Source: Heligmosomoides polygyrus polygyrus
Taxonomy: Eukaryota > Nematoda > Chromadorea > Rhabditida > Heligmosomidae
Reading direction: 5' to 3'
Assembly (NCBI GenBank): GCA_947396885.1
Contig: OX377205.1
Span: forward strand, 71,582,969-71,646,968
DNA length: 64,000 bases
Part shown: piece by piece, positions 13,001 through 23,100 of the stretch
How the letters are laid out: each line of letters opens with the position of its first letter
How positions within the stretch are numbered: position 1 is the first letter of the stretch
Notes under the pieces: generated by a model
Told to the model about the DNA's origin: nothing
Database searches by the model: none
Seen by the model: the letters and a program-made list of their open reading frames with translations, nothing else
Translations under genes and position numbers: made by a program

Positions 13001-16000
13001 CCGGTAGAGCTGGTGGTACTGTCGTTAATATGGCATGCTTTGGGAAGAGGGAGAACGCACCGCCCCAAATCGGACAGCGTCGGATGGGCGTGCTACTTAG
13101 AGAGCGCATGTGTGGTCGAAGCGCTGATTGGTCGATGTATTCTTGTCGGTTTTCTGATTCGATTTTACAGGCCGCCGGGTTTGCTTCCCATATAGGCCAC
13201 ATTGACGTATACTACTGAACGATTAGGCAACGTGAGAGATCGATGTCGACTGCTGTCACAACGATGTCTTGTTGCGATCAAAACTTCTAGCGCCAGGCGG
13301 GACTCGAACCCGCACCTCCCTCTAACCGGGCGGGAATGCTCTACGCCATTACACCACCGGCGCCGTTTGATCGAACGCAACATCCACACCTTGTGGGACC
13401 GATCAGCACCCACCCGTATCCGGGATGTTTCTATCAAGGCCATCAGCTTCACTGGTTCCATGCTGATATCAGCGGCCAGCTCATCCCGGATACTGGTGGG
13501 TGCTGATCGGTCCCACGAGGTGTGGATGTTGCGTTCGATCAAACGGCGCCGGTGGTGTAATGGCGTAGAGCATTCCCGCCCGGTTAGAGGGAGGTGCGGG
13601 TTCGAGTCCCGCCTGGCGCTAGAAGTTTTGATCGCAACAAGACATCGTTGTGACAGCTTACACCTCGATACCAGCCAATTGAGGCTTAAAGAAACTGATT
13701 TGGATGTCGACTGTCATTAGGCTGTCCCGATATCGAGAGCCTCAAGTATAGAACGTGCATTGCCCAGTGCACTTTTAAAAACGCTGCAAATAATGTCTTC
13801 AAAATTAAGGCGAGAACGCATGCTACAATGGCCGATGCGTCGCCGGTCGCTGTGTTGCGGAATCTGTTCAGACCACTCCACCACCACCAATTGTGCCGTC
13901 GAGGCCTGTGGTAGTCGTTCAGGTTAGTCTAGAGCTCCGTCTAAGAGCCATTTCAGACCGCAACGGTGAACCAGAGGTTGTTAGGAGAGGGAGACGAAAC
14001 ACGAGGAGGAACCACAAAGAGTCCAGTGCAGTTGGGCGAAGAGTACCCCTTTTAAGGCGACACATGAGAGGATGAGATCACCTTCGGTTCGCCCTCCTAG
14101 CGAGCCTCTGGCAGACCGTCCTCCGGTTCGAGACCACAATGCTCAACGTACGGGGCCAGCTCCTATATCACCGCTACGCGCTCCTCCTTCCTGTTGATTG
14201 TTGGGTTTCTGGCGGCAATGTACAGCGCTTTTAGTGTTTTGCTCGCCGAGGTCTCGTACTCGCGTGCCAATAAAGTCACCTTCAGGTCAACCCCCGCCAT
14301 TGTGGCATGGCAGCCTGTGCTCACCCAGCGGATCGGAGATATCGCACCTACAAAGCATGCCCAAATGTTCTTTAACGCGCTCCCCATCGGGTCTATCCGT
14401 CTCGCCGGTATACTCGCCGTTGCAAACCGTGCACTTTTAAGGTATATCACACCTGAGATCATGCAGTCTCCCTCTTTACCGAATGGGCAAACAATGCACT
14501 GGCGAGTCTTACAGCTGGAATCGTATAGTCGATTCCTAAGGAAACGTGCCTTGAAGACTGGCCGGGCCGGCGGAACCTGGATCATGCGGACCATGCTATG
14601 CTATTATACTTTGTGTTATATGGACGCCGGCTTAGCACCGTACGAACCATCGGTTACTTTTCACCTGTTCCACCTGCCTTCTCATTGGTCACCGAGTTGC
14701 TCAAGCAATCGCCAGCAGCATCTCGGTTCGTCCCTATCGCGTGCCAGAGGGCTCCTATGGATTCTTGAGGGATACGAAGATCGTTCGTACTTGGGCTTTC
14801 ACAAAGGAGTCCGACGAACGCGTTGGCGGGCGTCGTGGTGCCCTTTTAACATCCAGCGCAGTCCGGTCGGATACAGCTCTTCCATTTTCATCCTTTTTCA
14901 CGTTGAAGAAAATCTGACTTTTAAAGAGCTCCCATTATACATAGGTGTTCAGCTGCTCCTTGGCTGTTGATTGATTTTAATCGACTTTAGCAGACCCCTT
15001 GCTTCAACGAGCACGAGTGCTGCGCCTACTGGTCTGGAATCGGTGAATGTCCGAGGAACTACATCTACATGAATGAATGGTGTAAAGCATCATGCCAAGT
15101 ATGCAAAGTGAACTACGACTTGAACAACGGTGAGTGGGTGTCGAGGTCACGGTTGGTGATATATGGTTAATCTAATGATTCCCGATTTTCGAAACACCGT
15201 GTCCACAGCGTTTCACTACCAGTTTAGGCACACAATTTTGGATCAATTAAATAAATAATTCTAACCATTTATGCAGCCGAACAGTCAGGAACCAAAAGTC
15301 ATTTCATACTACGAATGTTACAGGCATAAAAAAGAGGGCACTCTCAACAACAAGAAAAAGTTCCGCGGGACCAACAAAACCAAAAATGAGCAGAAAAATG
15401 TGTAGCAACAAGCAACTGACGGGAGCGTTGATTAAAACGCCTTGCTGAATTTGTGTTAAATTCATTTGCAGAAGTATATGTTCGCAATGAGATTTTTGCC
15501 CCGTCAGCTGAACACCTTGCCAACTTTTTGAAAATTCTCTTGGAACCCTTTATCCAAAATGTATGTAGAGGTTGTTCAGGAGACACCCATGTATGAATGC
15601 CGCTATTGGGACAATCATCATCATCCCCATGTATAAGTGCCGCTATTCGGGCAATGTTGAACTCAAAAAGGCGTGCAGGTCCTTGTTCTCGACAAGAATC
15701 TCGTATGCTGCTTGCGAAACGTCGCCCGGTTTCTTTACGTAAATCGCACACCGAGTCGTTAGTGGCTCGTACGTGAGGAATCTGCGATACCTAATCCAAA
15801 ACCCCTATCCCGTTCTCAGAATATGCAACGATGTGTTTAGTGGCGCTGCTGAGGCTGCTACTAGCAAAAGCTAGCTGTTAATGCCGAAGTCTACTCTCAT
15901 CTGCTAGTCAACATTTCAACGAGGATTATATAAATCCCAAAAAAATCCCACTGGCTAAAACAGTATCTTAGGACATTCTGAAGTACTCTGAAACGAGGAA

Positions 16001-19000
16001 TTTTTCGTGATGAGATGTTCGGATTTCCCGCCCAGGCCAACCAAGCCTTCCATCCATCGGGGGTCGGTGATTTGATGACAGACTTGTCTAGGATAAAGCG
16101 CTGACTTGCTCATCGGCTGACCGGCGCAAGTCATTGTATGGCTAAATGCACATCCAAATCACCTCCACGACATCCCGTAGAAGTAGAATGTGTGTCGTGT
16201 CCCAGAAGGGGATTGAGAACGATCGTCCTTTATATTTTATCCTTATTAAGAGCATCTACACTAGCATTTCATCAGACATTTCAATGGAACGGGTCGCACA
16301 CGGCACACTTCCAATATATTCCATCGATCTCCAGAACCTCGAAGCGGACCCACAATATTGTTTATTTGTTTATTTTAAATTTTGTGACGCAAAGCTGAAT
16401 TTCTGACAAAAATTTTCCTTGAAAATGTAATTTTAACGCTGTTTTATTTGAACTTCGGATACACCTATGCCATTATGCGAAGACGTCGCAGGATCGTTCG
16501 AGCAGCCATGATAACGCATTTAGCCCATGAGTCGACTTTCCAGAGTGCTTGGACAGACACAGTAGCTGTGGCATGTGGTCGAAAAGCGGCGAATGCACGA
16601 AGAACACTTTATGGATGGCTGAAAACTGCAGACGTGCTTGCAACAAGTGTGGCTTGGCCAGGTCCGTTGTCTGCAGTGGCGGTGGAAAGAACCAAGGTAG
16701 GTTCATGGCCCATTCATGAAAATCTGGCTTTTACCCAACTAAGAAAGATTGCGAGCAATCTGTTGTTTCAACCCGCAGTTTTACTCCCATTTACACATAT
16801 AAATATTAGGTTGGAAGAAAGTCTTTTCATTTTTTCAAAGATTTATTACTTCACAACCACAATGTCAAATCAACTGAGATAAACTCCATTTTGTTCCACT
16901 ACACTTCTACAAAGACTGGGTACTTTTCTAATTTCTCTCGCTCAAAGGACTGCAGTTCTGGAGTCGTACCATTGCTGAATCCAATTTTTCAGGTCTTCAT
17001 CCGTTTTAAATTATTTCTCTCCAATTTCTTGCTTAATTAATAGCACGGAAGAGATGGTAGTCGGTAGCGGCGAGGTAAGGGCTATACGGTGGATGTGGCA
17101 TTACCTCCCAGCCCAGCTCCTTTATTGTTTCTCTTGTGAGTCTTGCAACATGTGGTTTTCAACTGAGTGTCTGACAGGGCATCTGGAAACCAAGCTCCAA
17201 ATCTCCATGCAAAGCCAAGACCCTTCAGATGGATTCCCACTATCCTATGAGGAGACACTTCGAGTTTCTCTGTCAGTTGACGTGTCGTCTGCCTACTATC
17301 GGCACGGAGAAGATGGAGTAATTCAGTGTTACCCAATTCAGTTGGCCTTCCTGTTCTTTCTTTGTCCACGAGTGAATAATCTGCCTTTAAAAACTTTCCG
17401 ATCGACTCATAACAGGTGCGATGAGTAATAGATCCCAAACCGTATATATGGTTAATTTGGTCGGCTGCCTGACGTGTTCTAGATCCTTTAATGAATTCAT
17501 GAAGAATGCCGTGACAAAAATGGCCATGAGGTAGATCTGGCATTGAGCCCGGAAGATTGGATAGATAACGAAGTACAAGAAGGGTCTTCACCTGTCCGTG
17601 TGGGAACGGTAGGCAAGTGTGATAGGATTATGAAATCAGCTATCAATACTGGCTAGTATGTTTACCAGGAGAACGGTAAAAAAACACTTTCGAAGTGTGA
17701 AGAGACTTTTTTACCAACCTAATACACAGATGAGAGGGCATCGGATCATATGTTTGGGGCGTGGTTTGTCAGTGGTCGGGACATTCTGTTACATATGAAA
17801 GAGCTATCATGCAGTACCGCCCCTGTCTGTTGGTTTTCGGACTGAATAGGAGCAAAAATCTGCCCTTTTCCCTTAACTCTCCTCAAAGGGGCTTAATAAG
17901 AACAAAAGTTACCAACCGAATCCAATATGGGCGATCTGCGCAGCGACGCCGGTATCATACAGTGACTTTAGCAAAAATAGATTTGAGGCCTATAAAATCT
18001 GAACCCTGTCGGTGCAATTATCTCGAGCGGTAGGACGAGGGCTGCCGCCGTCAGGTTCTACAGGTCACCAAAACTCAAAAACTAAATCTTTCTGAGACCA
18101 TTGGATGATACATACCTGCGCATCACTGGAGAGACCACCCACATTGGATTCGGATGGCAACATTTATTTTTTGAGTAGACCATTTTGAAGAGAGTTATGG
18201 GAAAACGGCGAAAAAGGTGGTGTTTTGCATTATTACACCCAAAATTTTATTCCGATCAAAAGCCAAAAGACAGGAGTGGTGTTGCATGTCCGTCTGTCCG
18301 GCCATGTCCAGTGGTCCCTAAACGACCTTTTGATTTCCGAATCGAACTATGCTGACAGCTGGTCGTGTGCTGATCGGCTTATCAATATCGATTTCACTTT
18401 CATGAAATGTTCTTTGGAACTGACCATCTAAGGTACGAATCACCTTAATATGCCAGCCGTTAGGTAGGGTTGACGGCAAATAAACAATATCGATCGTCTA
18501 ACAATTATAAATCAATTTGATCGATTTTTGTCGGGAGTTGACTGTTTGGGGTGTGACTCGCGTAAATATATTTTGCAATGGACAGACGTCACGACAAGTG
18601 AATGATGTATATCGGCTCTTAGCAATTACTGAAGCCAAGCCCCAATAATTGCTTACACAGGTTGCTAAACAGGTTCCGTAACCGCTTAGAGACTATGAGT
18701 CCATCTGATACCACTCGCTGTAGCTCCGTGTTCCCCTAGGAAACTATTTATTTACTCTCTATTTTCAAGGCGTCTCCCTAATTCGTTTTCCAAGAGAGCA
18801 CCTTTTCAGTACAAACTACTTCAGCGCCTGTCCAACGACCACCACTGCCTAGCCAAACGCAGAACATTGGAGTAGGAGGTGAGGACGCAACGATTACAAT
18901 TCTCCGGTGATGAAAATGAATTCGTTAACCGATTCAGGGTCAAAATGCAACTCGCCAATGTGCTACAACGAGAACCAATGCTGCCCGATATGGGCTTCAC

Positions 19001-19948
19001 AGGTAGCGGTGTCAAGCGTGATAGTAATACTCGAAATGCTCCCACCCTCATTCGGGGAGAGTTCGGTGATATTGCTTCCACCACCATCACCCATACCTAA
19101 CGTTGATTACTGTACTCCGAGCTGTTGGTGAAAAACACCACAAATATTTCCGAGGGAGAATTTTGGGCGAAATTTTTTCTAGGACGTCACGAATCTTATG
19201 GGAGTCATGGAACAACCATAGATCCAAACTTCTTCACAGGTATAGAATTCGGCTAAGAATCCAATGTTGACTTTGTTTCATTTGTAAAAGCACATTCTCC
19301 GTGTTTGCCACTCTTCTTTTTCTATTTGTATACACAAACAACCTGAAGAGCTACCATGACCAATGTCGTGAGCGTTCCTACATACGTATAGGACGTCGTT
19401 CACCCCTGCAACTGTGTCAGGCCTCGCTCATTGTAAGAGATTGGGTGTATAAAGGCTTAATGGCTGAGTGGGTTTAAATCGTCATTTCGTTTGGCCACAC
19501 CCGTCCAATCCATCCACTCTTTGCTGGCAACCCATTACAAAGGCACCATGGGCAAATGACAGTAGCACTTTTCATTGAAATTTCTAGGGCCATCTTGGAT
19601 ATGGAACAGCCGTCCTAAAGGGGTGTGGGAAGAAACTAATCAATTATTGATTTCTGATTTTCCCTCCAAAGCATTCCGTCAGGGCGAATGCCGAACAAAT
19701 CCCGGCTTCATGCTGTGTCAGTGTCGCGTCAGCTGTCAGCAGTGCCGACCGAGCTACAGATACGGAGGTATTCTTCCCCTCCGTGCATTCTTCTGTCCGC
19801 TGTTTGAGAACCAAAATCGATCGCGCCTTCAGAATGTGCTGACTACCACGCTGACTGCGCGAAATGGTCGAGGACGGGTGAATGCCCGAAAAACACATGG
19901 ATGCCTGAAAACTGCAGACGGTCGTGCGGCAACTGCATCAGCAAGTAA
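4097..19948 (+). CDS. secreted tyrosinase with four C-terminal ShK (SXC) domains, 16 exons
   Basis: Type-3 copper oxidase (phenol to o-quinone), probably secreted and used in cuticle or eggshell cross-linking or defence; substrate and site are inferred. Exons: 4097-4240, 8536-8668, 8960-9086, 9143-9247, 9302-9479, 10063-10185, 10249-10419, 12472-12604, 12658-12718, 12790-12875, 13810-13922, 14994-15129, 16544-16696, 18938-19002, 19683-19767, 19833-19948. All junctions are GT-AG, every phase matches, and the total is 1929 nt (642 aa). Residues 1-25 are signal-peptide-like. CuA histidines: 145 (IHAQF), 155 (GGAH) and 164 (PWHREY). CuB: 285 and 289 (HGNPH) and 312 (FMHHSFVDY). A Cys-rich linker follows (372-445), with a Pro/Val-rich stretch. 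ShK domains: 461-495, 505-539, 563-597 and 606-639, six Cys each. Exons 8 and 11 use the less common AAG acceptor. The last exon lies 147 bp from the convergent acyltransferase stop. Exon 1 is the least certain. Confidence 0.9.
4577..5473 (+). mobile_element. mariner transposon, internally deleted, in tyrosinase intron 1
   Basis: Terminal inverted repeats start TTAGGTTGGTGAAAAAGT at the left and mirror it at the right (ACTTTTTCACCAACC), next to TA. Inside, the catalytic half of a mariner transposase can be followed through frameshifts: VTGDESW near 4850 (first Asp), LLHDNARPHIARL near 5105 (second Asp) and PHSPELAPSDYHLF near 5200 (third Asp). The helix-turn-helix half is absent and the element is about 0.9 kb against the usual 1.3 kb, so it is non-autonomous and dead. 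Confidence 0.88.
5474..7335. other. AT-rich intron 1 sequence of the tyrosinase gene, no gene seen
   Basis: Low-complexity, AT-rich sequence with ORFs no longer than about 70 codons. No conserved motif or clear repeat family was recognised. Confidence 0.5.
7336..8281 (-). mobile_element. LINE family A, 3' fragment (reverse transcriptase thumb and C-terminus)
   Basis: Minus-strand reading gives the end of an RTE/craniofacial-type nematode LINE: a palm motif LLYADNVMLA near 8135 (YADD changed to YADN), then LNVKKTEYLTTDVN, SAAWSKGRSLTGVLCD, ECWPATKEVE and RKMLRWTTGVTRMDRIR, ending GKRPRGHPKQRWSDTL and ERWRHDTRIADPATKRD, with a GA-rich tail near 7340-7370. Frameshifts near 7545 and 7960 break it. 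It lies antisense in tyrosinase intron 1, 255 bp before exon 2. Related pieces: 31.1, 33.3 and 48.0 kb. Confidence 0.85.
10538..10827 (-). repeat. tRNA-derived SINE (family 1), in tyrosinase intron 7
   Basis: About 290 bp matching the copies at 24.7 and 52.2 kb: a GATAAAGGATAAGG-type simple tail at the left and a tRNA-like head at the right. Flanks TGAAAGA (10531-10537 and 10828-10834) look like a short target-site duplication. The element's own sense strand is minus. A poly-C tract has grown inside it at about 10648. Confidence 0.75.
10835..12471. other. remainder of tyrosinase intron 7
   Basis: Intronic sequence without recognisable coding motifs apart from the 43-bp tandem duplication at 11113-11198. 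Short ORFs on both strands look random. Confidence 0.5.
11113..11198. repeat. 43-bp tandem duplication
   Basis: GGGTAATATTGATATTCACC and following bases at 11113 recur at 11156 with two or three substitutions; both units end in TATTAT. It lies inside tyrosinase intron 7 with no visible function. Confidence 0.8.
13289..13364 (-). repeat. tRNA-like unit, left arm
   Basis: Mirror copy of the unit at 13545-13620: box A TGGTGTAATGG, box B GGTTCGAGTCC, a 7-bp acceptor-like pairing (GCGCCGG with CTGGCGC) and a T stem GCGGG/CCCGC. D and anticodon stems do not close properly, so it is treated as a tRNA-derived repeat head. Confidence 0.6.
13545..13620 (+). repeat. tRNA-like unit, right arm
   Basis: RNA polymerase III box A (TGGTGTAATGG) and box B (GGTTCGAGTCC) are intact at tRNA-like spacing. 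The acceptor stem (7 bp with one G-T) and T arm pair well. The anticodon arm is weak: placing a 7-base loop at CCCGGTT would give anticodon CGG, but the stem has two mismatches. The sequence after it (GATCGCAACAAGACATCG) recurs with the degenerate copy at 1.3 kb, pointing to a SINE family and not to a single tRNA gene. Confidence 0.6.
14163..14594 (-). mobile_element. Penelope-like element C-terminal fragment with GIY-YIG region, antisense in tyrosinase intron 11
   Basis: Minus-strand ORF of about 140 codons. Near the start RNRLYDSSCKTRQCIVCPFG and DCMISGVIYLK correspond to the Cys-rich linker and the first strand of the GIY-YIG endonuclease; the end reads VTLLAREYETSASKTL and NPTINRKEE, typical of the last helix of these elements. 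The middle, including YIGET, is lost or frameshifted. It is the 3' tail only, inserted opposite to the host gene. Confidence 0.8.
16018..16246 (+). repeat. tRNA-derived SINE (family 1), 5'-truncated, in tyrosinase intron 12
   Basis: Plus-strand orientation copy: begins within the box-B region (GTTCGGATTTCCCGCCCAGG), runs through the shared body (GACTTGTCTAGGATAAAGCG, CGACATCCCGTAGAAGTAG) and ends in a TTTATATTTTATCCTTATT tail. More diverged than the copies at 24.7 and 52.2 kb. Confidence 0.75.
16806..17722 (-). mobile_element. non-autonomous mariner-type element in tyrosinase intron 13
   Basis: Terminal repeats TTAGGTTGGAAGAAAGTC (left) and the reverse complement of TTAGGTTGGTAAAAAAGTC (right) are flanked by TA. 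On the minus strand 17082-17591 encodes a mariner N-terminus: HGILHEF, ARQAAD-like, INHIYGLGSITHRTCYE, DKERTGRPTELG and SRQTTRQLTEKLEVSPH, i.e. the paired helix-turn-helix domain. The catalytic DDD half is missing; total length is 0.9 kb. Confidence 0.82.
17809..18287. mobile_element. MITE with long terminal inverted repeats (family 1), tyrosinase intron 13
   Basis: Left end ATGCAGTACCGCCCCTGTCT and right end (reverse complement ATGCAACACCACTCCTGTCT) match and the similarity continues inward for about 70 bp. No coding capacity. The element at 20941-21375 is a second copy with the same ends and interior. Confidence 0.8.
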
Positions 19949-20094
19949 GCTGCCCTATCGACTTATTGAATTTAACGACTACCCCATACGTGCGCATTTC
20001 AGCGATGTACTCCGACAACGGTGCCCGGTTCGTGTCGCTCGGACTGCTTTTCTCGCCGCATTTGGAGTGATGTGATCGCCCTTCGACCAATAAT

Positions 20095-20100
20095 TTTATT
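20095..20100 (-). terminator. polyadenylation signal overlapping the acyltransferase stop codon
   Basis: AATAAA is read on the minus strand across the TAA stop (coding end TTCAAATAA followed by AATT). If used, the 3' UTR would be very short, fitting the tight 147-bp convergent gap to the tyrosinase stop. Confidence 0.45.
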
Positions 20101-23100
20101 TGAAAAGGTCCAAGTAATTGATGACGATTTCCTTGTCGTTCTCCTTGGCCAGCGTCCAATACTTCGAGCGTTTCGAGGAGTCCAGCGTTGACAAGTTGTG
20201 CAGTTCCACCAGCTTACACACCTTCATGCCGGCTCTGTCGAAACAACGATCATCTTTCTCAAAAAGAAATCAATAAATCGATTTTTACTCTGGGGGACTC
20301 GCCGGATGCAGTTCTGTGCATGCGCGATTTCCATGAGTGTGCCGAGCCCCTGGTTCCGGTGCTCTTGGAAGACGAACTGATGATTCAGCCAGCCCAGTGC
20401 TTCAATGCCATAGAATCCAACCATGCGACCGTCCTTCCGCACACATACCGACGGAAGTCGTCGGATTTTTTCTCTGAAAAAATAACCGCAGAAGCCATCT
20501 TCACGTGCAGTTGGCATGATGACATATTATAGAACAGTGTGGGACTCCTTCACATACATATACGTATACACAGGTGCCAAACGGGCCAAGTTGGACAATA
20601 AAAACGTACTGGCTAGTCTTGGATGGCTTTTTTCGAGCTGATATTACTTTATATGCAATGCATATTGAGCGGTTCGGCAGAGACTATAATACATTTGCAA
20701 TGGTTGAGTTTTCAGTTCTTCGAAAGAGAATAGTCTGCGGAATATGCAAGGTCGGCGAAATTAAAAGTTTCTGTTCTGGGCGGAAAAGTGGAGTATGAGC
20801 AGGGATGTTTTAATTTCAATGTCACGGCTCGATTCCGGCATTATTTTTAGACGACCCCTATAGATAATGTAAATCCCTTTACCGCTCTGGAAGTGAGTAG
20901 TTAAAGCGCAGAGCATTTAAGAAAGTTGGCTTCGCAAATTCAATACCGCTCCTGTCTTCTGGTTTTTGGGCTGAATAAACGCAAAAAACCGCCGTTTTGC
21001 TGTTTCTCCATAACTCCCTTCAGAATGGCCTACTCAAAGAATAAATGTTACCATCCGAACCAAATTTGGGTAATCTATCCAATAATGATGGTACCACCCA
21101 GTGGTTTCAGAAGGATATAGTGTTAGTAATACCTTACGACGGCGACTCGAGATAATTGCACCGACGGGGTCCAGGTTTTATAGGTCTCGAATCCATTTTT
21201 TCGTTCTAAAAACCACTAGATGATGCCTAAATCATTGGATGGATCGCCTACATTGGATTTGGATGGTAGCTTTTGTTCTTGAATAGGCCTCTTCGACAAG
21301 ATTTATGAGAAAGCAGCAGAACGACAGTTTTTTACGTCTATTCCACCCAAAAACCAAGAGACAGGAGCGGTATTGTGGATCTAGTATTAATTCGTTGACC
21401 TCGGAACGATGGATGAGTTTGGTTGAGGGTGTGGGTGAATGTGAGCACTGCAGAACTCCAGCTCATCAGTAAAGTGAGATGGTTTCCATACAAGACTTCA
21501 ACTTTCGACAAATTAGACCAACGGCACTCAACAAATTGAGAGCTATACATAGAAAGAACTGCAAAGAATGAAGGATGAAGGTGAGAATTAATAATTCGCT
21601 TTTTGGGATGCGCCACATGTTTTAATTCTTTTGGATATCGACGAGAGTGAGTGTCTATTAGGCCTAGACGATGCAATGCGGAGGCAACCAAATGCGGAAC
21701 CTTTTCGTCAACAACAGAAAGATGGAAGGCAACTTGCTCAAGCGTTCTGAACCCTGACTAATTTCGGATAGAAGACGGGAGCCGACGCATCCTCTCCACT
21801 CCAACAGAAAGGGCCATAGTGGTACCGTTTTGCTCCATTCCGGTTATGATCGGCCCAGACAGTCTATTCCGAAAACAGTCGTAGATGTTAAAGAAGGACG
21901 AACGCAGCGCACCTGGTGAGTTCCAGTTCACTGTCGGCTCCGTACCTCCACGCGCCAGTCATGCAATGCGCTTCCTCCTCTAGGTTCGGTGTACCTAAAG
22001 AGGACGAGATAATGAACGAGAATATCGCTTAAATTTTCAAACTAAGTCGCAAGGATAGTTCTGTCAACTTTCGAGGCTTATAAAAAGGCCATAACTCGGC
22101 TCAGAAATCGTCTTTCTACCCATGCTCAAAACACTGTGCTTGCGGTACCTCTGGCGGTATGAAGGCCATTGAGAGATAGCACTGCCTCAACAATCTGACG
22201 AACTGTCCTTCATGAATCAGTGGAGTCGAGTTTGACATCGCTTCGTTGCATAGTTATTACTTTCTTTAAGAAGATATACAGAGACTTGAAAAAAAACTAT
22301 ACAGTTACAGCTAAGCCTGAATATATTGCTGTCTCTACTGAATATATTGGCTAACAACGTCTTTTAATCTACGGTTGGTTAAACTTTGACGTGAAAGGTG
22401 CATGAACTGGTTGTCGAGCGAAAAGGACGAAATTGCTGACAACCATCTGCTTCAAGCTCAGCAACTTCATTTCGGCGTACATTTACTCTATCCATCCTTT
22501 AGGATTGTATCGCTGTGATCGGACGTGGTTTGAAAAAATAAGAAATCAATGCGGCTCTGGGTGAATAGGAAAAGAACGTTAGAGCTTATAGATAGGTAAA
22601 CATTAATCGGGGTCCGGATTCATCAACCGCTTACCCCCCCCCCCCCCTCCCTAACGGTGAAATACCGCCAAACCCCCTTATATGGCATTCATCAGCATCA
22701 GTATTTTGCGGTATTTTCGCCGTTAGAGTTGTTGATCCATGAACAGTTGCACTGGGTCCGAAATATCACTGCATCCGAAAATTCCCCGCCAACGAAGGGG
22801 TGTTTCCGTAGGGTTCGTCACTGTCTCGGCTTCACTTGCATCGGCTGGTGTCTGCGGGTTAGGGAATCTGACGACCAATTGTCTGCAGCCCTAACTATAA
22901 GTATCATGAGGTGAACAGAAAGAGAGAGATGATATTTTTGCCATCTATTTCAACAGCAATCAATATATAGTGTTAACTAGTGTTAGCTTGTCACCTTTGG
23001 TGATCTGTAACCCTTCAATACCGCGTAAATTTAGGTAAAAATCTAACCGGTAAAAAGTTCTTTCTTCTTTGACGTAATCTCAGCTTGGCAGCTCATACAG

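Larger units (their letters stand above)
13252..13657. repeat. large inverted repeat (176-bp arms) with a tRNA-like unit in each arm
   Basis: Left arm 13252-13427 and right arm 13482-13657 are reverse complements with only scattered mismatches, around a 54-base spacer. Each arm carries one tRNA-like unit and shared flanks (TTGCGATCAAAACTTCTAG on one side, the GATCGAACGCAACATCCAC region on the other). It sits in tyrosinase intron 10 and would form a near-perfect hairpin in the pre-mRNA. See findings. Confidence 0.92.

Noticed and set aside
13545..13620. Functional tRNA gene
   Set aside because: Box A, box B, acceptor and T stems are fine, but the anticodon and D stems have mismatches and the unit has a conserved non-tRNA tail and multiple copies.
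13202..13720. 172-codon ORF
   Set aside because: Runs through both arms of the tRNA-like fold-back; its peptide repeats because of the inverted repeat, not because it is a gene.
22635..22650. Poly-C and poly-G tracts here and at 10.65, 41.36, 59.53 and 62.88 kb as regulatory G-quadruplex sites
   Set aside because: Single homopolymer runs with no spaced G/C blocks; more likely slippage or sequencing-sensitive runs.
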